The translations under genes and the position numbers were made by a program. Below are positions 22,558-35,728 of a stretch of DNA of 64,000 nt, one piece after another. Each line of letters begins with the position of its first letter. The stretch's first letter is position 1. The notes beneath the pieces are model-generated. The model was not told the DNA's origin. It worked only from the letters and a program-made list of their open reading frames with translations, and ran no database searches. This DNA is from Aspidapion aeneum (taxonomy: Eukaryota > Arthropoda > Insecta > Coleoptera > Brentidae), in assembly GCA_963576565.1 (NCBI GenBank), contig OY755042.1, positions 109,917,314 through 109,981,313 of the forward strand, given 5' to 3'.

Positions 22558-25500
22558 TTAATCATTATCAAGTCTTTGTCGAGTGTTTCTTCTTGCCCCT
22601 GTTGGAATTTTTCGTTTTTTAAAGTTATAACCGTAACTTTCTTTACTTTCGTCCTCCTGTAAACTTTCTACCGTTTTTTCTTTAAATTCTTTGACTAAAG
22701 GTTCTGACTCAAATGTAACCGGGCATTCGAACTGTTGAGAAGTCTCAGGCAGTTGTAAATCTATGACTGGCTCACTAAAACGAAAATATCAGTAATAATA
22801 ATAAAACCAATGTGCAGACGAAGAGAGATTATTCTTTGGTTTATAATAAGATAAAAAGTTTCAATAAACATGCTTCGTTACCAATTTCTACGGTGCGATG
22901 CTAAATGATTCTAAAATATTCAAAAATACTCTGCCAATATATGGGCCCCTAAGCTCACACTAGGTACTATAGTTAGATATAGTGTACGTGTGAGATAATA
23001 TAACTTAAAACTGAAATATATTTTATTCGACTCCAGACTAAATTACCTTTTGTTTGATACCACACAAGCCATGTTTTGACTTAAACTCAAATTTTTAAAA
23101 TCTACCCCCAGCCTTAAAAAAACAAAAACTAAAATGTATTTTGTTAAACTATGGACTCAATTACCTTTCGTTTGATATCACACACGCCATATTTTCACTT
23201 AAATTCTAATTTTTTAAATATACCCCCACCCTTTTTTTAAAATAAATTAAAATGTATTTTGTTTAACTCCAGACTCAATTACTTTTCATTTGATATCACA
23301 CACGCCATATTTTCACATAAACTCTAATTTTTGAAATCTACCCACACCCTTTTATTTGGTTTGTGTTTTTTTAAATGGGACCAAGACTCAGCCTTGGTAC
23401 CAAATTTCATTAAAATCGGCCAAGCGGTTTTTGAGTTATGCGCGTTGGTCGTTACAGACAGACATACAGACATACAGACAGACATACAGACAGACATACA
23501 GACAGACATACAGACAGACATACAGACAGACATACAGACAGATAGACAGATAGACAGACAGACAGACAGACGGCGCAACAAAAAAGTTTGAAAATCATCT
23601 GAAACGCAAAGATATATAAAAATTTTTGAAATCGGAGCAACTTTTTTTTTCTCTAAAAAATTAGGATCACTATAGCTCACACTACTATAGTATAGTATAT
23701 GTGTGAGCTAAAATCCTGCTTTGTTTAAAAGCTTTTTGGTCTCAAACATTTTTTTGTATCTGCTACCGTTATAAAGAAAACATTTCTTGTAATTTACATA
23801 AATTTTTAAAATAGTCATTTTTAACAAATCTTTGAATTTTTTTTTGCCTAATAACTTTTTCAGTTACGTTCAGTTAAGATACTAATAAGTTTCTCGCATA
23901 ACTGCTTTAAAAAAGCAGTTTTTCAAAGGCTGCTTTGTGAAAAAAGCTGCGACTGCCCATCAATGTCACATTCCCTTAGAGTCAGCTCGCTCTTACGCCA
24001 AAATTCATGATTTTTGAACTCCCCTGTCCCACTCCTTTTCAAGAAAAAACACATTAAGTAACATTGAGTGTAACGCAAGGCCAAACAGGACAAGCCCTAA
24101 CAATAAAGTGTACCGAAACGGCATTTGAATTTTATTAAATATTGTTTTCTACATCAACAAGCATTAACTACGTGCAAGACTAGGTTAAGAACAAATAAAA
24201 TATATGGCAACCGGCGACTTGTTTTTAGACATGTTTTCAGGATCGCTAATCTATATGTAAGCTAACTTTTAAAGTTGATATTAATTTTAAAACATTTTAT
24301 TTGAATGTTTGCCAGTGTTTTAAAATATTGTTTCTTTCTTTTGCTGGTTTTCTCGATCAAACAAAGAATTAATTCTATATTTCAGAATCTATCAGTGGCG
24401 TACCATACAGAAGATCAGGGAAAACGGAAGGGGGCATGACTCCCTAAACAAATATATTCCTGTAGGTTCTAGTTATTATTTGACATGTCCACTGACGTAA
24501 GCCTTAATTTACTCTTCAAGTTTGAGTTAAATATCTAAAACACTGTAAGAGCTATAAACAAAAAAATTGGCACTTTGTAGATCAATAACCAAAAAGACCA
24601 TATATCTATCATTCAATGTATGTTATTTGCTCAAAAAATGGACATCCTGTCAATAGTGTTTGTGTGTATAAGTACCTTTCTTGTAGGGTTTCCCATTTTC
24701 CATAGGCATCACTTTTCCGTGTGTCAAACACTGGACCATAGACTGGTGGAGGAGTTATTTCTTTTACTCGTCTTTCTTTTAATTTTTCTCGTTTGAGCCT
24801 GGCCCGTTCTTCTTCATCTTCCTTCTTTTCTTCATTCAGTCTGTAACAATTTTTTAGAATTAGTTACACATACATGTATTAAAGTTAAATTTTATATTTA
24901 TTTATATATTTATATTTAGGTATTTAAATAAAAAATATACAGGGTGAAAACTGATTGGTTTTCACTATCTCCAACGTCGATCACAAGGATACGAATGATC
25001 CCCGTCTGGAACACGTACTGACAGTCAGGAACAAGTGATCCATGCCAATCTACGACCGGTTTCGTGTTCCTGACTGTCAGGACGTGTTGCAGACGGGATT
25101 CATTCGTATCCTTGTGATCGACGTTGGAGATAGTGAAAACCAAACAGTTTTAACAAGTTCTCAACGAAAGCATCAAGCCATCAGTATAATTCAATGCCGG
25201 TAGGGGTATTTTCCCTCGGAGTAGTTGTTTCTGTTGGTTTCACAAAAATATACAGGGTGTTGCACGAACATCAAAACAGAAAAAAATCGAAAATCCATCA
25301 ATTAGTTTTTGAGATATTTTGAAAAGGAGATTCAAAAGGCCTTCAAAACCAGGTATCATAAGACCTTAGAGTAATAATAATATAAAGAGAAGAAGTCAAC
25401 CGCGGCCCCGTGTAAATTTTCCCTATTCGTGGCGGTCATTCCTGAAAACTTAGAATTTGCAGAATCCCCGGCGATGGCAACATAGCTGCGTCACTGGAAT

Positions 25501-28500
25501 CATCTCGAAAAAACCACACTGGGCTGAATTTTCACAATATTTTCAGAAACATAGCACTTCTTGTTTATTTTTACGTCCAACTAAGTTCTTTTTTACAAAA
25601 ATAAAACTCAGCACACAGAAAAAAACACCAAAAATTCAATATGCCGAGTCCGCCGGCCAAGACAACACTGCATTTAATACAAACACATGTTACTGTCAGT
25701 GTCGACCTTAGAGCTTAGGAATATCTGGGCTAACCGTTCACGACTTAAGGACCCACCTAATTAAACTTGTTGCCATTATATAAGTAAAAAAATAATCTTT
25801 TGTTTGAAACTCGTAGACAATGATTGAGTAGAAATAAAACTTTGGACTTCCATTGTCTTTATCTGAGGGCACGGCAGTGCCTCGCCAAGTTCGCGCTGCC
25901 GTACCATCTTTTCTTGAAACATTTCAGCCCATATTTGACCTATCCAAAACTCTACTTCGGAAAGAGCTACGAATCTCATACTTTGCACAGTCGTAGACCT
26001 TCATAGAGTTAACAACCCTCCAAGTTTCATGGACTTTTATAAAGTAGTAAAGTAGTTACGAAATTTCAAAAAACGTCGAAATTGCCACTTACTCACTCCT
26101 CTACAATAGGAAAAAGGATTCCTTTTTACCTGGGGATATAGTCCAAGTAGCTCAAAACGAAACCCGGCCCTGCTAACACGAAATCCGTAATATGATGTCA
26201 TACACCTGTTGCCACGTCCTGAAAAAATTGTGCGAAAAGGGGCCGTTCATAAATTATGTTATCAGATTGTAATAAGAAATACGCAGCATAAAACGACGCG
26301 ACGCGGACTAGTAAGCGCATGACAAATTATCGCACGGTTTGAATAGCCTAACCAACTCAAAGCACTATATATTTTGGTAAGGTAAGAAGTTGAACCTTAC
26401 TTATTATTTATAAAATTTTACAGAGGCAGAGGAGGCGGCAACAGCGGAAAAGCTACATTGTTTACCAACAAATGAATGAATGACCGCCGAAACCGGGGCT
26501 ACTACTTCTCTTTATATGTTATTACTCTGAGCATAAGACCCACTTTTCCTATTCAAAATATAGGGGTAAAGTATAACCCTCGAAGGGGGTTGATGCTAAA
26601 AAAATGTCAATATCACAAAAAATGTACCCAAAAAGGCCTCTGCTTCGATATTCGTGAAACACCCAGTATGCATATTCCTCTATGGTAGTTGTAATAACCC
26701 GCGAAAATTCAAATAATGACAATTGATGCTTGCAGCCATGTTGGATCCCTCTCTTCCCTTTTAGTAACGCAGCGTTCACATCGTGTAAGTAATTAACAGC
26801 ATTTTATTAATTAACGGGCGCGAATATTCGCCCTAAAGATATCCCCAACTAAGGGATATTAAAGTAGTAATAATAAATTACCTCAGTAATGCTTCTTTAT
26901 TCTTTTCTTTTTCTTTTGCTTGTCTTTGTTCACTTATTGAGAGGTATCCTTCTTCGGGGGCCTCCCATTTTGTTTCTGAAATAAATATAGTGTTATGAAA
27001 CAGTAGAAAATTTTTGATTTTTAAAACTCAAAGCTTGATTAAATTCAGCATAAAAAATATACATTTATGTACAGTAAACTAGAACCTACAAAAGCATATG
27101 ATACCGTTTCAGTAGAAAAATTATGGACAGTGTTAGAACAAGCTAATATCAATCATACATAAATAAAAGCGATAAAAGAACTATACAAAGGTCAAAATCT
27201 AAAATTAAAATTGGAAATCGAATTTCAAAAAATTTTCTGGTAACGAAAGGCTTAAGACAGGGATAATGTATCTCTCCAACTCTTTGTAAAATATATATCG
27301 CAGTAGCTCCAAAAAACTTGAAACGTAAAGTACACGGCATGGGAATACAACTTAACGACCGATTTACCATGCACACACTACAGTTTACTGACGACCAAGT
27401 AATCGTAGCTAATGATAAAGAAGACAGTATATGATGAGAAACTTAACGAAATAATACCAAAAGTTGGGTTTAACAGTGAACGTGGACGAGACACAGTACC
27501 TACTTATGTATTGGAAACGAATCAAGTGAGTTGGAACTAGACAATGGACAAACAATATCTCCATGCAATGAGTATGTATACTTGGGTGTCACATTTGATA
27601 AGACAGGAATAGACTGTAAAGAACTGGGAAAAAGAATAGTAAAAGCAAAAAAGGTTATTGGTTGTCTTAACAGTATTTTATGGGGCAGAGAGGTAAAAAA
27701 GAATGTAAAATTTAACATATATGAAACAATGGTGAAAAACACGCTATTGTATGGAATAGAGACTTGCCGCGTAACAGAAAAATACAAAGCAATAAATTGG
27801 TTTAAAAAAAAATTAATTCACAAGCTTTTATAAAATGCACTAAAAATTAAAACATTCTAATATTATCATAATGATAAAAGCGATGGCCGACTGATGGAAA
27901 TCTTGACGATGTTAGCACGATAAGATATCCGTATCAATTAAATATCACTATTTGCAAGAATCAATCTAGCAGAAAAATGCAGAGGTACCAAACCCACCCA
28001 ACCCGACCTAAGATACCCCAGCATTTCTCTGACATAGGTATGGCAATGGCATAACATTGCGGCACATCAAACATATCTTTGATGACCTGCTATGTTGAAT
28101 ATTCTTTAAGTGTTTAAATCACAACTTTAGATTAACTTAGGCTTTGATTTGCGGCCATCGCTTTTATTATTATGATAATATTAGAATGTTAGAAAATTAT
28201 TTTTTAATTTTTAGTGCATTTTATAAAAGCTTGTGATTTAAAAAAAATTTTTAACAATTTATTTTCTACTTTTTAGTCTCAGCTATCTACTCTATTAAAT
28301 GAAAATATTTGTTCAATAACAGAACAGAAGAGTTTATTCTAGATTATAATGAAATCGCTGATCGTGAGTTGTTTGGAAACTCATTTTTCTATTGGGGGAA
28401 GGAGAGGGTGGGGGTAGAGGTAAAAATATATTTTTTGTTTGGGCTGTATTGCCATCGGACCTTTATGCATATACCAAATTTTATAAAAGTCATTTGAGGT

Positions 28501-30469
28501 GAAGTTGTGTCAAAAACGCATTTTTTATGGAAGGGGGTGGGGGGGGTAGGGGTGGGAGGACATTTTTTCATTATTGTTGTATTGTCATCGGACCACTATA
28601 TGTATACCAAATTTCATCCAAATCGGATAATGGGAAGTGTGCCAAAAACGCATTTTTCTATAGATGGGGTGGGGGTAGAAGTGGGAGGATATATTTTTTT
28701 AAATGTTGTATTGTCATAGGACCACTATGTGAATACCAAATTTCATCCAAATCGGATAATGGGGAGTGTGTCAAAAACTCATTTTTCTATGAAAGAGGGT
28801 GGGGGTAGGGGTGGGAGGATATTTTTTTCTTAATATTGTATTGTATATTCGGATCACTATATGTATATCAAATTTCATCCAAATCGGATAACGGGATGTG
28901 TGTCAAAAACAAATTTTTCCATGGAAGGGGGTGGGGGTAGGGGTGGGAGGATATTTTTTTCTTATTGTTGTATTATCATCGGACCACTATCTGTATACCA
29001 AATTTTATCTAAATCGGATAACGGGAAGTGTGTCAAAAACACATTTTTCTATAGAAGGGGTGGGGGTAGGGGTGGGAGGATATTTTTGATAGTTAGTTAG
29101 ACAGAACATCTGAAGTTAAATAAAAGCTTGTAATAAAAATGGAAAGTGTGGAAATGGATGCAATGAGAAGATCAACGAGAATATCTAGAACAGATCATAT
29201 AAGAAATGAGATCATAAAAGAAATAATGGGAATCAAGGAAAGCATAACGGATGACATCACTAAAAGACAACTGATATGGTACGGCCATGTACAACGGATG
29301 AACGACGAAAGATTACCAAATCAGGTCCTATATAGAATAGCAACCAGTAGGCCGCAGAAAAAGAGGGCGTCCTAAACTGGAATGGCAACAGTCAATCCAA
29401 AGATCAATGAGTCAAAAAAACCTGACAGAAGATGATTGAAGGAGGTGGAGAATAGGCGTCGGAAAACGTTCTAAACCGACATAGTAGTAAACTAGAACCT
29501 ACCATTTGTCAGGGTATTCCAGTAATATGTAGTTCCATCTGGTGACTGCAACTCTTGCCAAGCTTTTTTTGCGTCCGCCTCCGCTATCGCCAAGTTTTCT
29601 TCTTGCAACTTTCGATTTATCGCAATGGATGTCAAATCCGCATTTGACTCGACGTCTTTTTTGTAAGCTGCCAAAGCGGCCACTTCCATTTGTCTGATGT
29701 ATTCGTCGGCTTTTTCTTCCGCTTGTTGAGCTTTGGCGCTGTCTTTCGTAATGGTTTTGATTCGCTTTTTGACGTTTTCTTTATGCTTCTTTCCATTTTC
29801 GTGAAAATCACGACTCTGTCAAAATCAAAAAATAAATCCTATTAAATACTCTGCCAATATATGGGCAGCTAAGCTCACACTAGGTACTAGCTATATAGTT
29901 ATAATGTACGTGTAAGCTAATATAACTAAAAACTGAAATGTATTTTATTCGACTCCAGACTCAATTACCTTTCGTTTGATACTACACAAGCCATGTTTTG
30001 ACTTAAACTCTAATTTTTGAAATCTATCCCCACCATTAAAAAAAAAACTAAAATGTATTTTGTTTAACTCCAGACTCAACCACCTTTCGTTTGATATCAC
30101 ACACGCCATATTTTTGGCCCTTTTATTTGGGTTGTGTTCGATGGATTTTGTTTATTTTTTAATGGGACCCAGGTCGACCCCAGGCCCAGCCTAGGTACCA
30201 AATTTCGTTCAAATTGGGCAACCGGTTTTTGAGAAATGCGCGTTGGTCGTTACAGACAGACATATACAGACAGACAGACGGCGCGACTAAAAAGTTTCAA
30301 AATCATCTCAAACGCAAAGATTTTTTTCTAGAAAAAATTAGGATCACCATAGCTTACACTACCATAGTATAGTAGTAGTGTGAGCTAAAATTTCAGGTAC
30401 ATTTTTTGACCCTGTAAACACTGGAAATATGTTTTATCCAAAGTTGTTAGCCTTGATCTACACTTTAAA

Positions 30470-30504
<35 letters not shown>

Positions 30505-31501
30505 CATGTTTCTGGGACTTATGATTATCCCAGAAAGAGATATAAATTAACAAAAGTAAATTTTAAAATGTATATCGCAGTAGCTCTAAAAAACTGGAAA
30601 CGTAAAGTACACGGCATGGGAATACAGCTTAACGACCGATTTACCATATACACATTACAGTTTGCTGATGACCAAGTAATTGTAGTTAATAATAAAGAAG
30701 ACATGGAGTATATGATGAGAAAGTTAACGGAAGAATACCAAAAGTGGGGGTTAACAGTGAACGTGGACAAGACACAGTACTTATGTATTGGAAACGAATT
30801 AAGTGAGTTAGAACTAGACAATGGACAAACAATATCTCCATGCAATCAGTATGTATATTTGGATGTCACATTTGATAAGACAGGAACAGACTGTAAAGAA
30901 CTGGAAAAAAGAATAGTAAAAGCAAAAAAGGTTATTGGATGTCTTTACAGTATTGTAAGGAGCAGAGACGTAAAAGACATAGTACATAGACTTGTCGTGT
31001 AACAGAAAAATACAAAACAAAAATGAAAAGTGTCGAAATAGATGAAATAAGAACAATGGGAATATCTAGAACAGATCACATAAGAAATGAGATCATAAAA
31101 GAAAGAATGGGAATCGAGGGAAGCATAACGAATGACATCAGTAAAAGGCAACTGATATGGTACCTACGGTCATGTACAACGGATGAACGACGAAAAATTA
31201 CCAAAGCAGGTCCAAGAATGGCAACCAATAGGGCGCAGAAAAAGAGGGCGTCATAAACTAGAATAGACAGGTCAATCTAAAGATCAATGAGTGAAAAAAA
31301 ACCTGACAGAAGATAATTTTCTGGATCCAAGGAGGTTGAGAATAGGCGTCGGACAACTTAAAATTTTTTTCTAAACCGACATAGTAGTAGTAAATTTTAG
31401 TATGTATTATCAATTAATCAGTACTTACAGGTTTGTTGTCAGCTATCCAACATTTGCAAAAATCGCAATATTTTTTGTCTTGTGATTTCCAATAATCCGC
31501 C
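22558..31501 (-). CDS. Wbp4: WW domain-binding protein 4 (FBP21), spliceosomal
   Basis: Coding exons: 31501-31429, 29815-29503, 26975-26882, 24840-24676 and 22774-22558, all in phase, giving about 287 residues. The start is a matrin-type zinc finger, ADYWKSQDKKYCDFCKCWIA, continuing DFHENGKKHKENV. A helical charged region and one WW domain (AWQELQSPDGTTYYWNTLTN, then ETKWEAP) follow. The tail has KSDAYGKWETLQE, VKEFKEKTVESLQEDE and FKKRKIPTGARRNTRQR. WBP4 binds proline-rich splicing factors in the B complex (family knowledge). Vertebrate proteins have two WW domains; I see only one here. The first exon starts G-GCG-GAT, so the ATG seems split by an intron; a candidate 5' exon ends AT|GTAAGATTT at 34352. 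The introns hold LINE, MITE and tandem-repeat insertions. Confidence 0.93.
22925..23710 (-). repeat. GCTCACAC-hairpin repeat, copy 6 (inverted)
   Basis: This is an inverted copy in the last WBP4 intron. Its microsatellite is the longest in the window: ATACAGACAGAC units at 23455-23575 flanked by (CAGA)n. The GGGTGGGG units, motif block and both hairpins are present. Confidence 0.9.
24938..25152. mobile_element. Short foldback element
   Basis: AACTGATTGGTTTTCACTAT (from 24938, after ATACAGGGTG) is inverted near 25150. The arms carry CTCCAACGTCGATCACAAGG and CGTATCCTTGTGATCGACGT in opposite orientation, and the centre is near 25045. It is noncoding and lies in a WBP4 intron. Confidence 0.75.
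25860..26070. repeat. Dispersed repeat shared with 33020-33290
   Basis: This segment contains GGCACGGCAGTGCCTCGCCA, TTCTTGAAACATTTCAGCCC and AACCCTCCAAGTTTCATGGA. The same order occurs inverted at 33020-33290. A TACAGGGTGTTGCACGAACA end at 25251 may be the element's left terminus. I see no protein homology. Confidence 0.6.
27793..29133. mobile_element. Insertion in LINE carrying an inverted repeat and a tandem array
   Basis: An inverted pair (about 27805-27885 and 28155-28250; TTTTATAAAATGCACTAAAA and its complement) is followed by the 28385-29090 tandem array. The LINE sequence resumes at 29134. AATAAA occurs at both junctions and may be the target duplication. Confidence 0.55.
28385..29090 (+). 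repeat. Tandem array of ~130-bp units
   Basis: About five head-to-tail units each carry GGGGTAGGGGTGGGAGGATA, GTTGTATTGTCATCGGACCA, ATACCAAATTTCATCCAAAT, CGGATAACGGGAAGTGTG and AAAACGCATTTTTCTATAGA. Spacing is about 128-132 bp. No spacers or other CRISPR features are present. Confidence 0.85.
29846..30387 (-). repeat. GCTCACAC-hairpin repeat, copy 7 (inverted)
   Basis: This is an inverted copy in the first WBP4 intron, with internal deletions: only one full GGGTGGGG unit remains. Both hairpins, the (CAGA)n tract and the motif block remain. Confidence 0.88.
30471..30503. repeat. (TA)n microsatellite
   Basis: A pure TA run of about 16 units just before the 30540 LINE fragment. Confidence 0.9.
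30540..31390 (+). pseudogene. LINE reverse transcriptase fragment, second copy
   Basis: The frame 30568-31002 (144 codons) reads HGMGIQLNDRFTIYTLQFAD DQVIVVNNKEDM, with the FADD form of the catalytic YxDD box. LTVNVDKTQYLCIG and KRIVKAKKVIGCLYSI follow. The C-terminal RTDHIRNEIIKERMGIEGSI part lies at 31023-31256. It is 5'-truncated and has an internal deletion relative to 27060-27792. It is antisense to WBP4. Confidence 0.85.
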
Positions 31502-32238
31502 CTAAAATGTAAAAATTGTACCATTATGACAGGAAAGAATTTTGTCAAAATTTGTTTAAAAAATCCAACATTTTATGTAAAAAAGCCAAGTACGCGAAAA
31601 TGGTATTCCGTAAAATAGCCAAGTTCTCCAATATACATTTCAAAATTATTTAAATTTTTACTATTTTGAAAAAGTTTTGTTAAACTTTGCTTTTATCTTA
31701 ATTATTTTAACGGAATGCCATTTTAGCCTACTTGTTTTTTTTTACATAAAATGTTTTTGTTATGATTTCCATCCTTTTTTAAAAGAATTAAAATATGCGG
31801 AATATGTTCAAAACTTTTGCGTTGCCTTAGTTTAAACTATTAAATTTTTATTTCTATCAATGTATGTTTGGGGGGGGAGGAGGATTCGGAGTTTTGGTGT
31901 TTTTTAATTAGGTAATTAAAATAATTATTTTTTTTCCTATAGTTTTGTCATAGTTCCTATCAGTCTGCCAAAGCTTAACTCTCTAGCGTTTCTGGAAGGG
32001 GGGCAATGTCACTTTTACATAATTTTACATGTATAGGGGAGAGAAGCAAATTAAAATTTTGGGTATTTTAAATTTTTTCCTATAGTTTTATCATAGTTTC
32101 TATCGGCCTGGCAAAACCCAGCCCTCTAGCGTTTCTGGAAGTGGGCAATATTAATTTTACATAACTTTACGTGTACTTCATAACTTTAAATGTATAAGGG
32201 AGAGTTGTTATTGAAAATTTTGGCGTTTTTTTTATTTT

Positions 32239-32959
32239 TAGCTCACACATATACTATACTATAGTAGTGTGAGCTATGGTGATCCTAATTTTTTCAAGAA
32301 AAAAAAAGTTGCTCCGATTTCAAAATTTTTTATATATCTTTGCGTTTCAGATGATTTTGAAACTTTTTTGTCGCGCCGTCTGTCTGTGTCTGTCTGTCTG
32401 TCTGTAACGACCAACGCGCATAACTCAAAAACCGCTAGGCCGATTTTAATGAAATTTGGTACCTAGGTTGGGTCTTGGGTTGAGATGGTCCCATTTAAAA
32501 ATGAACAAAATCCACTGAACACAAGCCAAGTAAAAGGGTGGGGGAAGATTTCAAAAATTAAAGTTTATGTGAAAATATGGCGTGTATGATATCAAACGAA
32601 AGGTAATTGAGTATGGAGTTAAACAAAATACATTTTAGTTTCTTTTTGCAAAAAGGGTGGGGGTAGATTTCAAAAATTAGAGTTTACGTGAAAATATGGC
32701 GTGTGTGGTATCAAACGAAAGGTAATTAAGTCCGGAGTTAATCAAAATACATTTTAGTTTTTGTTTTTTTAAGGGTGGGGGGTAGATTTCAAAAATTTGA
32801 GTTTAAGTCAAAACATGGGTTGTGTGATATCAAACAAAAGATAATTTAGTCTGGAGTTGAATAAGATATATTTCAGGTTTTAGTTTTATTAGCTCGCACG
32901 TACACTATAACTATAGTACCTAGTGTGAGCTTAGGGGCCCATATATTGGCAGAGTATTT
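32239..32959 (+). repeat. GCTCACAC-hairpin repeat, copy 8
   Basis: This is a complete plus-strand copy with three GGGTGGGG units and both hairpins. It lies 5' of the recognised WBP4 coding exons. Confidence 0.9.
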
Positions 32960-33019
32960 CCTAAGGTTTGGTCATAATTTCTATCAGTCTGCCAAATTTC
33001 AGCTTTGTAGCATATCTGG

Positions 33020-33290
33020 AAGTACAGTAGAATTTTGATAATCTATACATGAGTGGCAAATTCGACCTTTTTTAAAATTCCATAACTATTTTAGTGCTTT
33101 ATGGAAGTGCATGAAACTTGGAGGGATTGTTAACTATATCAAGGTCTACGACTGACCAAAGTTTGAGTTTCATTCCGAAGTAGAATTATTGATGGGTCTG
33201 ACATGGGCTGAAATGTTTCAAGAAAAGATAGTACCGCAGTTTGTGTGAACTTGGCGGGGCACTGCCGTGCCGCCAGATATGACTGAATAA
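33020..33290. repeat. Dispersed repeat, inverse of 25860-26070
   Basis: It contains TGCATGAAACTTGGAGGGAT, GGGCTGAAATGTTTCAAGAA and GGCACTGCCGTGCC, the inverse of the 25.9-kb copy. From 33300 to about 34350 I see only AT-rich sequence without recognisable features. Confidence 0.6.
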
Positions 33291-34463
33291 AATTACGGCC
33301 ACAGAATTATTTTTGCTAGGGTTTTTTGTAAAATTATCTCCAAAATTATTTTTTTTTGTAAAAAAATGTAAGAACAAAAAACTCTTTTATATATTTTGAT
33401 TTGTTTATTGGGTTAATTACACACATTTAACAATACATACAATACCACAATGTAGATATCTTACTGTGACAATACTCGAATTCACAAAAATTACTAGACA
33501 AAATTTAATGTTTATCTATCTACTAAACAATATAAATTTATTTTTAAACATCTGTAAGGGACATAACCATTTCAAGCAATTTTTAGACTAAAAAAAATAA
33601 ATAAATCTTTAAAAACGGTTCTGTGTTTTTTTTGCATGAAATGGCCCTAATAATTGTTAAATAAGATTTTTTTTTTTAACATTCCACACATTTTTGACTA
33701 GAATAAGAACAATCTTTAAAGCTTATTGAATGTATAGGGTGATTCATTATAAATTGAACGTCCTTAACTTGGTTCATATAAAAGCCAAAATATTTTTTAC
33801 ATAAATATTTTTAAATTTAAATTTTTTAAGAAATTCTAAACATTTTGTGACTATTTCTCAATTTTTAACCACAAATTTTTTTCTCGTTTACTACGTATAT
33901 TGGAGAAACTTTAAAGATTGTTATTTTATTAATAATAAACGAAAATATTGGTATTATTATTTATCACAGATCAGGTTACTCAGACTAGATTTTAAGGGCA
34001 TAGATGCATCTAAACCTACATGTTTATCTAATTTGGAGTTTTTTACATTAAATATTTTTATTTTAAAGGAATACACACTTAAGAAAATGTCACTGCCAAA
34101 AGAAAAAGGCGAAAAAAAATCGCTAATGTTTTTTTAAAAAAATTGATTTTGTAAGATGTATTTTTTAAAAAATCTATAAAAAATTAAAAATAAATTTTGT
34201 CATGATATGCTTAAGTTTTAGCAAGTAGATTTTGCAAAAACAATATTTGATTGATTGTTCCCTTTGTTTTTTGACAATGACAAGATAATATTTTGTTAAC
34301 CACTGATATTTAAAATTTACAGTTCATTAAATAATTTGTACTAAATCTTACATAACAGCTAAAATATAAATAGTTAAAACGTTCTGCATCTGCATTATAA
34401 ACAGAAATACAGGGTTGCCAGATAGGATTTACAAAATTCTAGCAACACTGTGCAGATATGGAC

Positions 34464-35091
34464 CTATAGGACTTTTACCTCAATAAGAATAGGATTATGA
34501 ATGTTATCATCATATTCACAGTTATCCAATAGAGCTAATCTTTTTTGCCATACCACATCATTGTATTTCATAACTTTCCTAAACGAAAAACCTTTTGCTA
34601 CCGATTGTAATATAAAGCTGTCAAAAGTTGTGCCCCTTTGAGGAGCCATGACTAGGGTCATTCCATCTTTGGCAAGGTAATTTTCTAGAGAAGTTATGAA
34701 ATCGGCTCTAGCATCATCAAAAAACAAACAGTCTACAGAGACGATAACGTTAAACTGATCGTATTTGTCTTTTCTGTCTGCCCATTTTAAAATGGCACAG
34801 TGTGTTGGACAAGAAAAGACATTGCACTCCAAAATTGAATCTACATTTTCTATTGAAGTTTTATTTCCATCAGTGACTAGCACCTTGTTTGCTTGACCAT
34901 ATTTGGCAACAAATAGTCCAGCAAGACAAGACATGCCACCACCAAGTTCTAAAACATTTTTATTGTCAAAAATACTGATGTTTGAGCACACATAATATGT
35001 CAATGCATCTTCCGAATGCCAAAACCGAACATTGCCTGTATTATTAAAACCTATGAGATACGCTGCAGAAAAGGTACATTTTCTATGACAT
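34464..35091 (-). pseudogene. CAMKMT catalytic-exon duplicate, unit 5
   Basis: This is the most distal of four 628-bp duplicates of the CAMKMT last exon. An open frame (ATG at 35003) keeps VLELGGGMSCLAGLFVAKYG, VDCLFFDDARADF and MAPQRGTTFDSF. The C-terminus has drifted (NPILIEVKVL-stop). It lacks the N-terminal half of the parental exon. Confidence 0.85.
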
Positions 35092-35728
35092 TTAGGCTTT
35101 AATTACCTCAATAAGGATAGGATAATGAATATTATCATCATATTCACAATTATCCAAAAGAGCTAATCTTTTTTGCCATACCACATCATTGTATTTCATA
35201 ACTTTCCTATACGAAAAACCTTTTGCTACCGATTGTAATATAAAGCTGTCCAAAGTTGTGCCCCTTTGAGGAGCCATGACTAGGGTCATTCCATCTTTGG
35301 CAAGGTAATTTTTTAGAGAAGTTATGAAATCGACTCTAGCATCATGAAAAAATAAACAGTCTGCAGATATGATGACGTTAAACTGATCGTATTTGTCTTT
35401 TCTGTCTGCCCATTTTAAAATGGCACAGTGTGTTGGACAAGAAAAGACATTGCACTCCAAAATTGAATCTACATTTTCTATTGAAGTTTTATTTCCATCA
35501 GTGACTAGCTCCTTGTTTGCTTGACCATATTTCGCAACAAATAACCCTGCTGGGTTATCTAGACAAGATACGCCACCACCAAGTTCTAAAACATTTTTAT
35601 TGTCAAAAATACTGATGTTTGAGCACACATAATATGTCAATGTCTCTTCCGAATGCCAAAACCAAACATTCCCTGTATTATTAAAACCTATGACATACTT
35701 TGCAGAAAAGGTACATTTTCTATGACAT
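35092..35728 (-). pseudogene. CAMKMT catalytic-exon duplicate, unit 4
   Basis: This unit is 637 bp, i.e. 628 plus 9, because of an in-frame insertion adding Asp-Asn-Pro in the SAM-binding region (SCLDNPAGLF). Otherwise it is open from ATG 35640 to the stop after PILIEVIKA. It joins units 3 and 5 with no spacer. Confidence 0.85.

Larger units (their letters stand above)
27060..29490 (+). pseudogene. Decayed LINE (non-LTR) reverse transcriptase, split by insertion
   Basis: Pieces of a non-LTR retrotransposon lie at 27060-27792 and 29134-29490. Recognisable words are KAYDTVSVEKLW, a decayed stretch after HGMGIQLNDRF, NGQTISPCNEYVYLGVTFDK, KRIVKAKKVIGCLNSI and, in the second part, RTDHIRNEIIKEIMGI and KRQLIWYGHVQRMNDERLP. 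The frame is broken by stops and shifts. An insertion (27793-29133) separates the parts, probably flanked by AATAAA. The element is antisense to WBP4, within an intron. Confidence 0.8.

Noticed and set aside
28385..29090. CRISPR-like regular repeat
   Set aside because: Units of about 130 bp are contiguous with no unique spacers, in a eukaryotic intron next to LINE sequence; it is a simple tandem repeat.
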